DNA of 64,000 nt from Coleophoma eucalyptorum (GCA_026120035.1 JALRME010000030.1:186001-250000), one strand, 5' to 3'. Counted from the first letter of the stretch, positions 38,284 through 50,500 are shown. Notes: generated from the letters alone by a model not told the origin. Translations and numbers: made by a program.

Positions 38284-39330
38284 TCAAGGGCCATCGGCGC
38301 ATTCATCTAACAACTTATTATGGCTCGCTCTAGCGCTCTTTGTAAACTCTTGGAAGTTATATTGCTTCATACCGCCCTTACCATCACTACCACCGTCAAA
38401 TACTTCCACTGAAAACCAGCCTTGAAATCCTGTTCTCAGGACTGCTCTAGCGACTTCCATGACAGGCAGATAACCCCCATTGTAAGGGAAAGGGCGAAAG
38501 CCATGACTCCATCTGGCCCTCGGTCTCAATCCTTGCTCGTCAGGCTCTTTGGAGAACGGCGTAGGGGGTTTGTATGCGTCGCTAACTTGTAAGAGAAAGA
38601 TCTTTTCTCGTGGGATGTTCTGACTGAGTTCCATAAGGCTTGTGGCGAACTCAATGTTCAAAATTTCTGGATTTGACGTTTCTATTCGGCCGGAAGTTGT
38701 CGTTGGATCGCCCCATTCCCCGCCAGCCGTTTGAAAAGTATCTAGGCAGAGGCCGATATTTGGTCGATCGACTTTTTCCACAATTGCCCACACCTCTCTC
38801 CATGTAGGTGCATAAGTTGCCCAACACCAATTTTCATAAGCCAATTTGAAGGAATGAGTAGCGAGCATATCTGCGAGCTCTCTCAAATCAGAAGCTAAAG
38901 AATCAAAGGAGGATGTAATATTCAGGGAATCGGATGAGCCAACTTGGAGCATATCTGTGCCAACAGCTTGCATAATTCGAATCCATCCTTTGGCACGAGA
39001 GAATGCATCCGCCCTCGCCTGAGACCCTTCAGGCCAGCCCTCAAAGTTTGAAAACGGCTGTAACATCATGATGCCAAGGTTGTGTTTCTCGCAAAGCTTC
39101 TTGACCTCAATTCCTGCCGAGCAGAGTTGATCATAATTATCCTCCTTGACCTCTTCTCCATGAAAGAATCTTGCAAATGATAGAAGGTCAGGGAATCCAA
39201 GTTCAATCGCTTTGAACCCTCCAGCAGATATTGATTTCAATTTATCTTCAAGAGGGTCGTCTGTGGTGCCCACTGATACTGAAGCGAAAGATGTAGGTAT
39301 AGCGTCGAGGGCAGCTCTTGATAGCGCCAT
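38284..39330 (-). CDS. 3-dehydroshikimate-dehydratase-like protein (sugar isomerase/AP endonuclease TIM barrel)
   Basis: A single exon of 348 residues, a complete xylose-isomerase-like TIM barrel. The pattern FKAIELGFPDLLSFA near the N-terminus and the candidate metal-binding residues of the family are visible: Glu in LAYENWCW, Asp in GLCLDTFQ, Asp in LLQVSDAY, and Glu in FSVEVFDGG, with RPRARWSHGFRPFPYNGG between the last two. This matches fungal 3-dehydroshikimate dehydratase (qa-4/qutC type), which makes protocatechuate in quinate and shikimate breakdown. No other quinate-pathway gene is in the window, so the gene stands alone here; fungi also carry paralogues of unknown substrate in this family. 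No targeting signal is seen, so the cytosol is likely. Confidence 0.8.
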   Translation of the reverse strand: MALSRAALDAIPTSFASVSVGTTDDPLEDKLKSISAGGFKAIELGFPDLLSFARFFHGEEVKEDNYDQLCSAGIEVKKLCEKHNLGIMMLQPFSNFEGWPEGSQARADAFSRAKGWIRIMQAVGTDMLQVGSSDSLNITSSFDSLASDLRELADMLATHSFKLAYENWCWATYAPTWREVWAIVEKVDRPNIGLCLDTFQTAGGEWGDPTTTSGRIETSNPEILNIEFATSLMELSQNIPREKIFLLQVSDAYKPPTPFSKEPDEQGLRPRARWSHGFRPFPYNGGYLPVMEVARAVLRTGFQGWFSVEVFDGGSDGKGGMKQYNFQEFTKSARASHNKLLDECADGP

Positions 39331-39709
39331 GGTGAATATTTGGCAAGTAATTTTTTGATGAGAATACTGTATTAAGGAGAATCGGAAACCATTTCATAAA
39401 TTAAGAAAAAGGTAGTCCTTCCATGACGTAAGTTCGAGGTAATTTATCTCACGTGATGCAACGTAACAGTCTCTGTGACGTGAGAGGTACTAATCCTGAG
39501 CAGGGCATGTTAGTTTCATTTCGTAGAGAAAATATGGACGTCTCGCAGCAACCTAGTTCCAATGTGAGACTTAATGGGAAATATGGTAAAAAGACATTGT
39601 GCAGCTAGCAGGACTACCTGTATCGAGCAAAAAAGTGTACAGGATCCGGCCCAGATAGAAAAGAATCACGTACCTTGGCAATGTAATGGTATCTGGGTAT
39701 CATAGGGAA
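39331..39709. other. Short intergenic region
   Basis: About 380 bp upstream of the dehydratase-like gene and beyond the 3' end of SLX9. Nothing recognisable except CACGTGATG-like and TGACGTGA words at about 39451-39482, which are only candidate transcription factor sites. Confidence 0.4.
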
Positions 39710-40332
39710 CTACTGCTTAAACTCGTCCTTCTGCTCCAAAGTCTGAGAGATAAAACCTCTTAGTGCGGCCCATCTGCTAGATGTTGCTGAAGACGCCGCT
39801 GCACTTCCAGAGGCAGCATTCTCTGTAGTTGAAGGTGCAGCACTACCAGCAGACAATTGAGCCATGTTCTTGCCGAAACGTTCCCTCTCCATTCGTTCAA
39901 CCTTCTCCCTCCTCTTCGTAGCACCAGGTCGACTCTTCATACCCTTCATCTTAATTTTCCCGCCTTCCACACGGTCCTCCCCATCGATCAATTCCTCCAT
40001 ATCCGGTAAAGCATCTGCCAAACCCTCCAATGTTGTCACCAGCTTCTTGTTTGGTCTTCTCCGCTTCAGAGGTTTTTTCTGCGCCTTCTCGATTCGGTTC
40101 ACGAACGCGGAGTGCTTGATCGTTCGTTTGTCTTTCTTGGAGTTTATAAAACTGTCTGAGATCATGGCACCTTCACGGAATGTATTGGCAGGTCGTGCGA
40201 TAAGTCCTGAGCCGGATTTTGGGTTTGGGTTGCTTGCTTTGCTGCGCATGGAGGTGCGCTTTTTGGGAGCTGTAGGAGCCTGGAGTGAAGGTCAGGTTTG
40301 GTATTCTTCAATAGATGGGGGCTCATTACCAT
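39710..40332 (-). CDS. SLX9: Ribosome biogenesis protein SLX9
   Basis: Two exons, complement of join(39710..40279, 40330..40332), give 190 residues. The family core is plain: DSFINSKKDKRTIKHSAFVNRI, read here in parts as SKKDKRTIKH, then KRRRPNKKLVTTLEGLADAL, the basic REKVERMERERFGKNMAQL helix, and the C-terminal RWAALRGFISQTLEQKDEF. Slx9 acts in the nucleolus on pre-40S assembly and export. The first coding exon holds only the start codon: ATG is followed directly by GTAATG, and a 50 bp intron ends in CTCCAG, giving M-APTAPKKRTSM. Without this splice the protein would start at the Met at 40249, ten residues later. Head-to-head with UBA4, with 250 bp between start codons. Confidence 0.88.
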
Positions 40333-40582
40333 AATGACGGCTCAATAGAATGCTAACAACTGGAAAGTGTGGAAGGTATGCTTGTGCTTAATGTTTGTGG
40401 TCGCGAAGGTAGTTGTGGTTGTGCACTAAGAAAAAAGATCAAGAATCGAGAATGAACGGCCTCTAGATAGGAAGGTCAAGCGAGGAGCGACGGCGGCACC
40501 CAAAATTTATGCGGCCTTGCTTTCACGTTCACTTTCATAACCTATTCCTTTTTCTTACCAAGCTCGTAGAGTACGATACGAC
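40333..40582. promoter_or_regulatory. Shared divergent promoter region of SLX9 and UBA4
   Basis: Only 250 bp separate the two start codons, so both transcripts must start inside or overlap in this interval. No TATA box is obvious. Confidence 0.5.
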
Positions 40583-42362
40583 ATGGACTCAGCCACTGTG
40601 AGCGTAGACGCTTTGCGGAAGCAGATAGCAGCTACAGAAGAGCAGCTCAAGAGTTTGAAGGCTCAACTGCATGATTCAGAAACCCGGAATACTGCGGTTG
40701 AAATCACGTCACATGACCAGCCAATGGAGAGTAATTGGCCTCTTTCTCATGATGAGTATAAGAGATATGGTCGACAGATGATTGTTCCAAATATTGGTAT
40801 TCAAGGTATATAGTCAAATTTTGTTTGCATGTCTGTTTTACAAAGTGTTATTGTCGTTTGTTGTGTTCTTGCGTCTATGCCAGATCATAGATTGTATTTC
40901 TATCTGATTATCAGTATGTAAATCAGAAAGTTCAAATATGAAGTAATGCAAAAGTACGCATTTCGATAACACCTTGAACATTTAAATATTTTATATAGCT
41001 ACAATGCGTTCTTGAGAAGCTCACCTCTCTCCAGGTCAACTCCGACTCAAGAAAGCCGCAGTCCTCATAGTAGGAGCTGGCGGTTTAGGATGTCCCGCAG
41101 CAGCGTACCTCAGTGGAGCAGGAGTTGGAAGAATAGGACTGGTCGATGGCGATGTCGTTGAAATGTCAAATTTGCATCGGCAAATCCTCCATAGTACCTC
41201 TAAAACTGGGATGAAGAAAGTAGATTCTGCTATTACGTATCTACAAGCGTGAGTCTTTCATGTCCTTCTCACCTGAAGAGAGATAAAATCAAACTGGACA
41301 ACAAGAGTTGATAATGATAGACTCAATCCCGATATCACCTACCAAGCACACCCCTCTCACCTAACTCCTCAGACAGCAGAGGAAATCGTCTCGCAATACG
41401 ATCTAGTACTTGACTGCACCGATCACCCAACCTCACGCTATCTGATTTCCGACATCTGTGTACTTTTACAAAAGCCCCTGGTATCAGCATCCGCTCTCCG
41501 AACTGACGGCCAATTACTCGTACTCAACTCGCCCCCTCGCCTCCCCGGAGTGGAGGGTGGGGGGCCTTGCTACCGCTGTGTATTCCCCAAACCGCCACCA
41601 GTAGAGAGTGTGGTTTCCTGCGGGGACGGCGGGATTCTGGGACCAGTTGTAGGTGTGATGGGTGTATTGCAGGCATTGGAAGCAGTAAACCTCATCACAG
41701 CTGGTAAATTAGAACCCATTCTTGCGGAGGGTGTGAAGCATGATACAAGTGCCAGTATGCTTCTTTTCTCCAGTACAAGCTCTCCGCCATTTCGGTCCAT
41801 CAAACTGCGCTCTTCTCGCAGGCCGAAATGCTACGCGTGTTCAGGCGAACCAGGAACGCTATCGATTGATTCTTTGACCTCGGGATCTTTGGATTATGTT
41901 ATGTTCTGCGGTATTACGCATCCTGTATCTCTCTTGGGCCCTGAAGAGAGAATCTCGGCTGAGGCATACCGAGATGGTGTCTTGGGAGAGAAGAAGAAGC
42001 ATGTTCTTCTTGATGTGAGAGAGAAGATCCAATTCGATATTGCAGCTTTTCCCAACGCGTTGAATATCCCGTTTTCCAAGATTCAGAGCTCGAAGCCTGT
42101 GGAGGATGGGAAGGCAGAGTGGATTTCATTACTTGAAGAAGAGGAGAAAAAAATACGTGTAGGATCAGAAGATACGGACTCGATCCCAATTTACGTCGTC
42201 TGTCGACTGGGTAATGACTCACAGATTGTGGCTAGAAAACTGAAGGAAATGGACCTTGAGGGTGCAGCAAATGGGACACAGAATGAGAGGTGGATTGGGG
42301 ATTTGAAGGGCGGGTATAAAGCCTGGAGAGATAAGGTTGATTCCCAATGGCCAGAGTATTGA
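40583..42362 (+). CDS. UBA4: Adenylyltransferase and sulfurtransferase UBA4 (MOCS3 homologue)
   Basis: Three exons, 40583..40805, 41035..41248 and 41321..42362, give 492 residues. A short N-terminal coiled coil precedes the E1-like ThiF/MoeB domain with [17 protein letters not shown] (nucleotide loop, about 85-100), NLHRQILH, and [14 protein letters not shown]. Two CxxC pairs (CYRC and CYAC) would bind zinc. The C-terminal rhodanese domain carries [13 protein letters not shown] and the persulfide cysteine in VCRLGNDSQ (about residue 439). UBA4 activates Urm1 by adenylation and sulfurates it, feeding tRNA wobble-uridine thiolation and protein urmylation; the same domain set in animals also serves molybdenum cofactor synthesis. 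The first intron is 229 bp, much longer than others in the window. Confidence 0.96.
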
Positions 42363-43151
42363 GATGTCATAAAGTACAGAAATGCTGCAAGCAAATTTAA
42401 CTCCTCCAGATTTAGGAGCAGGATACTAGAAACTTTTGTTTCCATCCCTGTTTCATAATTCAAACTTCTTATTCAGAATGTAATAAAGAAACTTGAAAGC
42501 CGTTATGTCTATGGTCTCCGGGAGCAGTTTTGTGCCAAGGTCAGACTATTCAGCGAGTCATGATATAACCAAACGACCCCGGGTTTGTTAACAGGGCTGA
42601 CCATGACCTGTACCACCTTCTCAGGGGTTTTAGAAGCAGGCTAGTCTAATTGTCGACAGCATCATGCTAAGCTCCTTGAAGCCATTAGAAAATCCGGAAG
42701 TATACTTCTACATCAGCATGAATGCCTCTGTCGCCCTTTCGAGCTTACAGTGGCGAAGGACTCCCAAGCGACCATTGATCAATATAAGCGACGGCCTCCT
42801 TATCGCTATTACCCATAGACAGAGAGTATAAAACTATTGTAATTCTGGTGAGGCTCAAACAAGCCAACCATTAGGATATCGTAGATCTTGACCTTCAGAT
42901 TGGTGCACGGTTGATCGATGTTGTGGAGCAAAGATAGAGTTATTGAAGGATGACCAAAGTGTTTCATTGTAACAGCACGGCATAAAAGATTAATAGTGAA
43001 CATTAAGAATTGTGGCAGGTCACTAAGTGCAGTCATGAAAAACTTCGGTATCTGGAGCCTAGACTATATTTTATTATCTCTCTTGAGCAGTTCCTACAAG
43101 CATAAACTACATCACGCACTCTCCTTTCCCTTCCAAATAGTCACCAGCAGA
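42363..43151. other. Convergent intergenic region
   Basis: About 0.8 kb between the 3' ends of UBA4 and the MFS transporter gene. No gene, RNA or repeat is supported. Confidence 0.5.
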
Positions 43152-44898
43152 CTAAAGCGTGTAAAAGAAATCTGGCCGCCTATCACCCAAAACCTCCCTC
43201 TCCTTCTCATTAAGTCCCTCAACCCAATGATCCCTCTTTCCAGCCCGTCTCGCTGCATTCTCCCTGCGTAGCAGAAGATGCAATGCGATACTGCCTCCAA
43301 GTAAACAAGCGATCATGTAAGCCATCACAACTGCATGACCCGCAGTATATTTCGGCTTCTGAAAGTAGATATTCGAGCTTACGACTCCATTCAAGTTGCC
43401 CCAACCTATTACAAATCCCAAGACGACACCGCGCTTATACACACCCTCGATATTGTTTGATGTCCAGGAGATGGTGTTTGCAATACATGGATAGATACCC
43501 AAGGCGCCTAGAAACGTGCCTGCATACTTGACGCCGGCCTTTTCACTGCCGAGTAGCATGGCGAAGCCTGCGATACCGAGAAAGGAGACGCAGATATTAC
43601 AGAGGCCGCGTTGTCGTGTGCGATCTGCAATCCAGCCAACGAGTACAGTGAGGATAGCCGCAGCAGCGTATGGGGGAACGGAGAGAAGTTGTGCTCGTGT
43701 GGTCGTGTAGCCGAGTTGCGAGATGATGGTGGGCAGGAAGAGCGAGAATGCATATAATGGCATGTCGCAGCCCATGTAGATTACCATTCCCAGCCAGGTC
43801 TTGTAGTCTTTTAGAGCGAGCCAGACGTATTTCATCTTGAACTCTTCGTGCTCGGCGCTAGATTGCTGGTCTATTTTCAGTCGTCGGATGACCCGACGTC
43901 TGTCATCAACAGAGAGAAATGTTGCTAGGTCTGGGAAGTCATGCACCATCCACACAGAACCAACACCGAAGAGTACAGTAAGGATTCCTTCAAGAATGAA
44001 TATCCATGCCCAGCCGGGCCGGCCTCCTAGACCGTCCATCTTCTCGATTGCGGCAGCTAGGAGGCCACCAAATGAGCCGGATACCGCTGCAGCAGAGAAG
44101 AAAATGGCCTAGAAATGTCAGTGAGTTATCTGCAAATTATGATTGCAGAACAAACTCACGCTTCTGATACCAAACTCAGATCGCTTATACCAACAAGACA
44201 AGTAGTACATGATTCCAGGAAATAAGCCTGCCTCGAACAGACCCAGGAACCATCTAGCTGCCATCAGGCCAGACCAGTTTTCAACAAAGCCCATGAAGGT
44301 CATTGTGATTCCCCAGAAAATCCTACACATTGTCAGTTATCAATGCTGACTTGCAACCAAGGTAACCAGCTCTTACATAATTATCGGAATGAAAATGGAA
44401 GGACGGAGGCGCTTCAAGAGCACGTTTGTCAAGGGCTCGAAGACAGCGTAGGACACGAAAAAGATGGATAATGTCGCATTATATCTGCCGGTCGACATAT
44501 TATGGAGGTCTTTCTGTAAACCCGCGATTTTCGCATTGCCGATGTTCGTTCGATCGAGGAAAGCGAGCAAATAGAGACAGCACATCTGCCGAGGATCAGT
44601 ATAGGCTTTTGCTTAGCGGAACTCTAGGAGAGCATACCCATGGAATGATGGTAAGGTCAAGCTTTCGCACTAATCTCTTGTCCTGGCTGTATTAATAATA
44701 GTAGCTTTAGGAGAGGCAAGAAGTTCTCACAATCGCGGCTTTCTCTTCAGCACTCATATGCGCATCAGGATCATCGATGACATCCTCTCGATGCTCGCCT
44801 AGACCTGCCGTAGCTTTTTCGTCATCGCTACCATTACTGACATGGCCATTGTTGGCCATGGTATTTTCTGTGGTAGCCATACTAAATCTTCGCGACAC
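43152..44898 (-). CDS. MFS transporter, anion:cation symporter (Dal5/TNA1-like) family
   Basis: Five exons, complement of join(43152..44108, 44160..44322, 44377..44585, 44638..44682, 44731..44898), give 513 residues; introns are 48-54 bp. The N-terminal ~65 residues are hydrophilic and acidic. The first membrane helix ends in LDRTNIGNAKIAGL, the hallmark of the anion:cation symporter family; further motifs are ARWFLGLFEAGLFPGI and GGRPGWAWIFILEG. About twelve membrane helices can be counted. Relatives import allantoate, nicotinate, vitamins or other organic anions with protons at the plasma membrane; the substrate here is unknown. The C-terminal tail HWVEGLNEKEREVLGDRRPDF is typical. A Met at 44880 is a possible alternative start. 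Confidence 0.92.
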
Positions 44899-46913
44899 AA
44901 AGTGAGCGAGTTTGGCAGTGAAAAGAGGGGACAGAGCAAGAAAAAAGCGATAGGTTGGGACAGGAGGATCTACCTATATAGATAGACACGACAGAATCAA
45001 GCCACCGCTTATTCCACTGATAGAGCCCGCGTGCTTACCCATCTGGGCCAGGGAGAAGCAAGGAGGAGCAGATGATTGGTGAAGGTATCCAAAGTCTATG
45101 GGGCATGCTCATATGCAGCGGTACAAAGAATTGGAACCCCGCATGTCAATCCCAGTGGTTTGCCGACGCTCGTTCAAAGTGGTGGTCATAACCAGTGATC
45201 GTGGGGTCCGGGGGAAGGCTTTCTCCAGACATCGGTTAGATGGCCGAGGTCAATGCCGCCTTCGTTGTGCCTGGACGCAAGAAGTCATTTGACGCCTCCA
45301 GCTGGGCTGGTTCACGGTGGGATGATGCAGATAATAGAGCCCTAGCCCCACGAAATGCTCTGCTTGGATGTTTCTCAATCATTCATCATAGTGTAAAGGA
45401 GAAGGATGTGGGGAAGACGAGTTTGCAATTGAGCGTACAAGCAATGACGGACATCCTCGCTTGCAGGGCGAGAGCAGCTTCACCCACGCCAAGACTGCGG
45501 ACTTATTTCAAAGTCCGAAGCACTAAGGAGGAGGATCGTCAACTGAAGCACACAAGAAAGTGGTAGCGCCTTGGTAGGCGTTCTAACTGAGCAGCGCAAT
45601 GGAGTAGCACGGTAGAGTGATGCGCTCTAAAACGTGTTTCACGTACATGTAGTTGTCCACATGCTCGTGCATCGTCTTCTACTTTCGACTTCATCGACAC
45701 AAAGGAGCAAGCTGGGAGCCTCCCCTGCTGCCTATCAACCGGTTGCAATACCTGCCTGCCAGTCCAGGAAGTATAATTTATGACGACCCTGCAAAGGTAT
45801 AGTAAATACGAGCTGAGTGCTTACGTGATCTCATTAGCAACACCGTACCTGAAAGCCAAAAGCCTTAACCAGAGCACTTGAAAAAGAGCTACACCCAATT
45901 TCATCATATCCTTATGAAATGGGGACGTTGAAGTGCCTTAACCGACCCGTAGCCCGTGGAATATCAGATGTTACGGCATTTGCAGCGAAGTGCCAGCCTA
46001 TTGTAGCAATCAGCACCAAAAGCCAAAAGCTTTGTGCTGCAGCCGTCCATAACAAAAGCATGTTTGTGCCAAATTGATTCATAATACATCTTGTGCCATC
46101 AGAGAATGCCTTGTTGGAGTGAAATCTTTGCCTGAATTTTAGGCGTCCAACATAGCACGGGTAGTTGAATTGAGAGGCGGGTAGCTCATTGGAATAAGTT
46201 CGGATTTTCGAGAGTAACAAGAGCCTACTTAAGATATGCACGAAAAGAACATAGACTTTGAAGTACATTTGTAAGTTGAAAAGCTCTTGATCGAGACAGA
46301 CTATAAGAATCCTTTCTTAATTTCTTTAACTGGCGTCTGTAGTACAAACAGCCTATCGCATAACTATTTAACTTTCAACATTATCGCCATGAAGTTTAGG
46401 ATTTTTGTGGAGGAAACAGTGAGTGGTTGGTTTAAAATTCACTAAGTCCGAAAATGATATAGCTTAGAAAGGATTGGAGCCCCAAGTTAAAGACGACAAG
46501 GAAGTAGGAGTGGCAATCGGAAATGACACAAGCAGGAAATTCAATACTTGAATACTTGGGGACGACGACCCGGCGGCTTATCCGGCTACATCTTCAACGC
46601 TGTGGCTGCATGCTGCTTATTCATGGCCAGTAAAACTACCCAAAATCAAGTAATCATACTTTATCCCAGCTATGTAAGCAATAGCAAGGCATAGGTAGAT
46701 AACTAAAGATCTTGGGGAGAGCTCTAAATCAGCCTCACATATCCCCTCCATTCTTTTCCTCTACGCTTCCGCAAAAGCCCCAAACCATTCAGATAATCTG
46801 ACTCGTCTCTGTCAAGCTAGTACAGTTCATTCAATCAACCCAGAAGCCAAATTCATTGATTGAAGACATATCGAAAGAAAAGTAACCACTAAAACCACTC
46901 AAGCCTAGCAAAA
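44899..46913. other. Long intergenic region
   Basis: About 2 kb without a supported gene. Open stretches at 45240-45566 (+) and 45912-46268 (-) have no recognisable domain, no conserved-looking composition and no plausible splicing to extend them. No RNA gene or repeat is seen. The CT- and CA-rich part from about 46735 is probably the leader of the next gene. Confidence 0.45.
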
Positions 46914-47443
46914 ATGGCATCACCAATCCACATTGTAACAGTCCACGCCGACACCGAAACGGCGAAGTATCTCATATCAAAGACATTAAAAGTACTTCCT
47001 TTGCCCCTCTCCTCTCTTAGTCATTCCCACACTTCACTAATTACGTTATATGGCCTCCGAAGACTGTATCACCTACAAGACCAGTCATACATGTGGCAAA
47101 TGCGTCTTCAATCCTGCATCTCAAAAGTATCTTGACTTCACTTATCATTACACCCAAATACCTCGTATGTCTCGTCTTTTATCTACCGCCACATAATATG
47201 TATAGGTGGTCCGAAAAGTTGTGTGTACTAACCAACTATGAATAAAAGATCGCATCGAATAAATTTTTTGAAGAGGAACAAGAGGAGATTCGAGAGGTTG
47301 CGCAGAAAGCCATACCAGGCATGAAGGTTGTTTCGATTCCTGTGGGTTTGAGCGAAGAAAAGAAGGGCGAGGGGGAGAAAGGGGTTGAGGCTGTGATTAA
47401 TTACTTGGTTGAGCAATTTGAGGATGGGACTTTATCTCACTGA
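46914..47443 (+). CDS. Small uncharacterised protein
   Basis: Three exons, 46914..46991, 47063..47164 and 47249..47443, give 124 residues. I do not recognise the family. The sequence alternates hydrophobic strands and amphipathic helices: IHIVTVHAD, KPVIHVANA-like segment PVIHVANASSILHLKS, ITPKYLVIA, then the acidic helix FFEEEQEEIREVAQKAIPG, the strand MKVVSIPVGL, and a last helix GVEAVINYLVEQFEDG. This beta-alpha pattern looks like a small Rossmann- or flavodoxin-like fold; no catalytic motif is obvious. The first intron has a weak donor (GTACTT), but the join is in phase and gives continuous protein sequence. It ends 108 bp from the stop codon of PEX1, tail to tail. Confidence 0.7.
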
Positions 47444-47551
47444 ATAGCTTGCAAGAAGGGGAAGGAAATATACCGGAATTCTTGGTTATATATGAGAAGA
47501 TACGTCAATATCTATTGTGGTTATCTATCAAGTTTTTACCACCAGCGAGGA

Positions 47552-50500
47552 TCACATCAAGCTCGTCCTCCCACCGACCTCCGTGCCACCCTGCCCATTA
47601 GGCATCTCGCCATTCCTACCAACGACAAACTCTCGGTAGATCCTACTCAGCCTTCCCCTCTCATCAGCACTAATACTAGCCCTTGTAGTCTTCAAACTCT
47701 TCATGATGTGTGCCCACTCAATGACAACCTGCTGCTGTTCCTTCTCTTCGGGTCTCTCCTTCACTTTTCCATCATCCCGCACTTTTGCACGCTTCTTAGC
47801 TTTCTTAATCTCATCCAGTTTTGCGGCGATGGCTGATCGTTCAGCGAGTTGCTTCGAGCGATTCGATCCTGATTTGGAGCGGGCTTCGGCTTCGAGACGA
47901 TCTTCTTCAGCACCGTAGCGAAATTGAATGAAGTTTTTAGTAGGTGCTAAACCATTAGATTTAGATCCTTTCTTCTTGTTGCCAATTTCCGCTTGTTCCT
48001 GGTCTCCTAGAACATCGTGAATGGCTTCCAGATGTGCGTTGTATACAAGTGCCTGGAGATCGGCACCTGAATAGCCTTCTGTTGCTTGTGCAATGTCCGA
48101 CAGGTGGTCGAGAACATCCGACGAGAGATGAAGCTTTTTTCCCAGCGCGCGTAGGATATCGATCCTGTCTTCCAGGTTTGGCAAGTCACAGATCAAGGAT
48201 TTGTCCAGACGTCCTGGGCGGAGCAAAGCCGGATCAATCAAATCTGGGCGGGATGTAGCAGCTAGGACGTACACTCCAGAGAGCCCTTCGGCACCATCCA
48301 TCTGCGTTAGTAGCTGGTTAACAACACGGTCTGTAACCCCCGTGGAATCATGTCCACGCTTTGGAGCGATGGAGTCGAATTCATCAAAGAACAAAACGCA
48401 TGGCCTAGCAGCCTCAGCGCGGTCAAAAAGATCTCGAACAGACTTCTCAGATGCTCCGATGTACTTGTTCAAAATTTCTGGTCCTTTGACACTGATGAAG
48501 TTCAATCCACACTCTCCTGCTACAGCAGAGGCTAGAAGCGTCTTTCCGCAACCAGGATATCCATAAAGTAACAGACCAGAACGTAATCGCAGAGGGCATT
48601 GTGCAAAAATTGGGGCGTAGGTGGTAGGATATTGAAGTGTCTCGAGAAGAACCTTACGAGTTTCCTGAAGACCACCTATAGAGTCGAAGGTTGTTGTCGA
48701 TGTCTGTAAAGTGACATTGCGTAATGAAGCTGGCGTGAAGCCTTTCATAGCGCTGTCGAAATCTTGCCTACTCAGTTGCACAGCACCATCAGGATCGTGC
48801 AAAGACTGTGAAACTGATCGGATCAGAGCTTCGCTACGAGCTCGTGATGCTAGAAGCACAAGGTCTCCGGGCATGTATCCGTCTGTCTCACCAGCAAGGT
48901 CCAAGAAATCAAGATCCTCGTCGATGATAAAACCATCGCTCTTGGGCTTTGTGGATCTGCTGCCGACGCTATCACCATCCATCCAAGTCCCATTCCCCTC
49001 TGTTACTCCTGCACTGCTGGCTGTGTTTGGTCGACTATTTTCCTTCTTCAAGTTAGAAGACTCAGCACTAACCAAGCTTTGATTTACTGCCAATTCCATG
49101 ACCCTTCTCCGGCCCTCCTTATTAGGTGCTTTAAGCCCTATAATCTCGCGGACAACATGTCCACCAATAATAACATTGTGTAAGGACTCTTTTGCCTCCG
49201 ATGTAATAAGGAGAACCACATTACTCTCTCTCCCGCAGTATTGTTTTACTAGAGCGCAAACACATTCACTAACCTGCCGACTGCGGCCGTTCTCACTGCC
49301 CACTTCCAATTCTGTTTCGACCGGACATAGCTTATCCAAGTCGTCTAAAACAACGACGGATCGTCCCCCTAGTCTTGCTCCCCAAGCAGCACCCATGAAC
49401 AATCTTGTGAAAGTCTCTTTAATCGTCGAGACACGAGTCTCATCTGTGACCATTTTTCGACAAGAGAAAAACGTTGTGTTGAATAGATGGGACTCTCGCA
49501 GTCTGTAAACAAGCAATTGTGCAACGGAACTTTTGCCAGAGCCCAGAGCACCGGTCAGTAAGACAGAAGACATGTGTGATAGATGACTCTGAAGCTGCTC
49601 AATCAAATTATCAATTCCAACCAGAACCGGAGCCTTTGTAGGTAGAAGATCACCTGTATTCATAGAAGAGGTTGGTTTAGATATCACGGCTTGGATCTCG
49701 ATCGTAAATCTTCTTTCGGACCCCAAAAACCATTTGCACTTCCCAGGCTCGGCGTTACTATGATCGATTCTTATAATTCCCCCTTCCCAATCCGAGGAAG
49801 TTTCCATCTCTACGGGCATAAGAACAGTACCATCTGTAATTGGACCATCGAGCAGGCCATCCGAATCTCCTTGTTTGCTATATGTATTAAGAATACGCTT
49901 TGCAGCTTCCTCCCGCTCGGATTTCGACTCGCCACCAAATTTGAGTCCGTCTGTTGACTTTCCAGTAGATTTTGCGAAGGGGAAGATCTTAAGGACGTGG
50001 CTATTTCCTGATCCTGATGGATCGTTCACTAGTGATGACGAAGGTTTTGCGAGCTGTTGGGGTGCTGGTTCTACTTTTACGATGCCTCCAACAATGCTGC
50101 AACAGCCAACTGAGGCACAAAGTGTTGAAGAAAGCGCTATATGCTGGCTATCCGGGGCATCATCCCATGGCATGAGTTTGGCAACCAGCTTTAACACTGG
50201 TCTGCCAGCTTCTCCGGCACCTTCAACTTCTTGCTGTTGCTTTTGAGGATCGACGGGAGCTTGAAGACTAGCAGGTTTTAGAATGGTCACCGCAACCCAC
50301 GTAATGCCTTTCAGTGCCTTGGATAACAAGATATCTCGGTCAATCCAAACCTTCATACCCGAGTTTTCTGCGGCTTTTCCATCATCGAACCATTCTTCAC
50401 ACATGCTCCTGTCGAGAGCCCTGAAAAACATTGCTGGCTTTGCTTCTTCATCTTTCTCGCTCCTCCGTCTTGCTGTGCTGGTTCCACTCCTACCGCCAGT

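Noticed and set aside
32775..45000. Possible secondary metabolite or quinate cluster (ABC transporter, dehydratase-like enzyme, MFS transporter)
   Set aside because: Housekeeping genes SLX9 and UBA4 lie between, there is no backbone synthase or regulator, and the transporter families do not match a quinate permease.
45240..46268. Two open stretches of about 110-118 codons on opposite strands
   Set aside because: No recognisable features and no consistent splicing; treated as intergenic.
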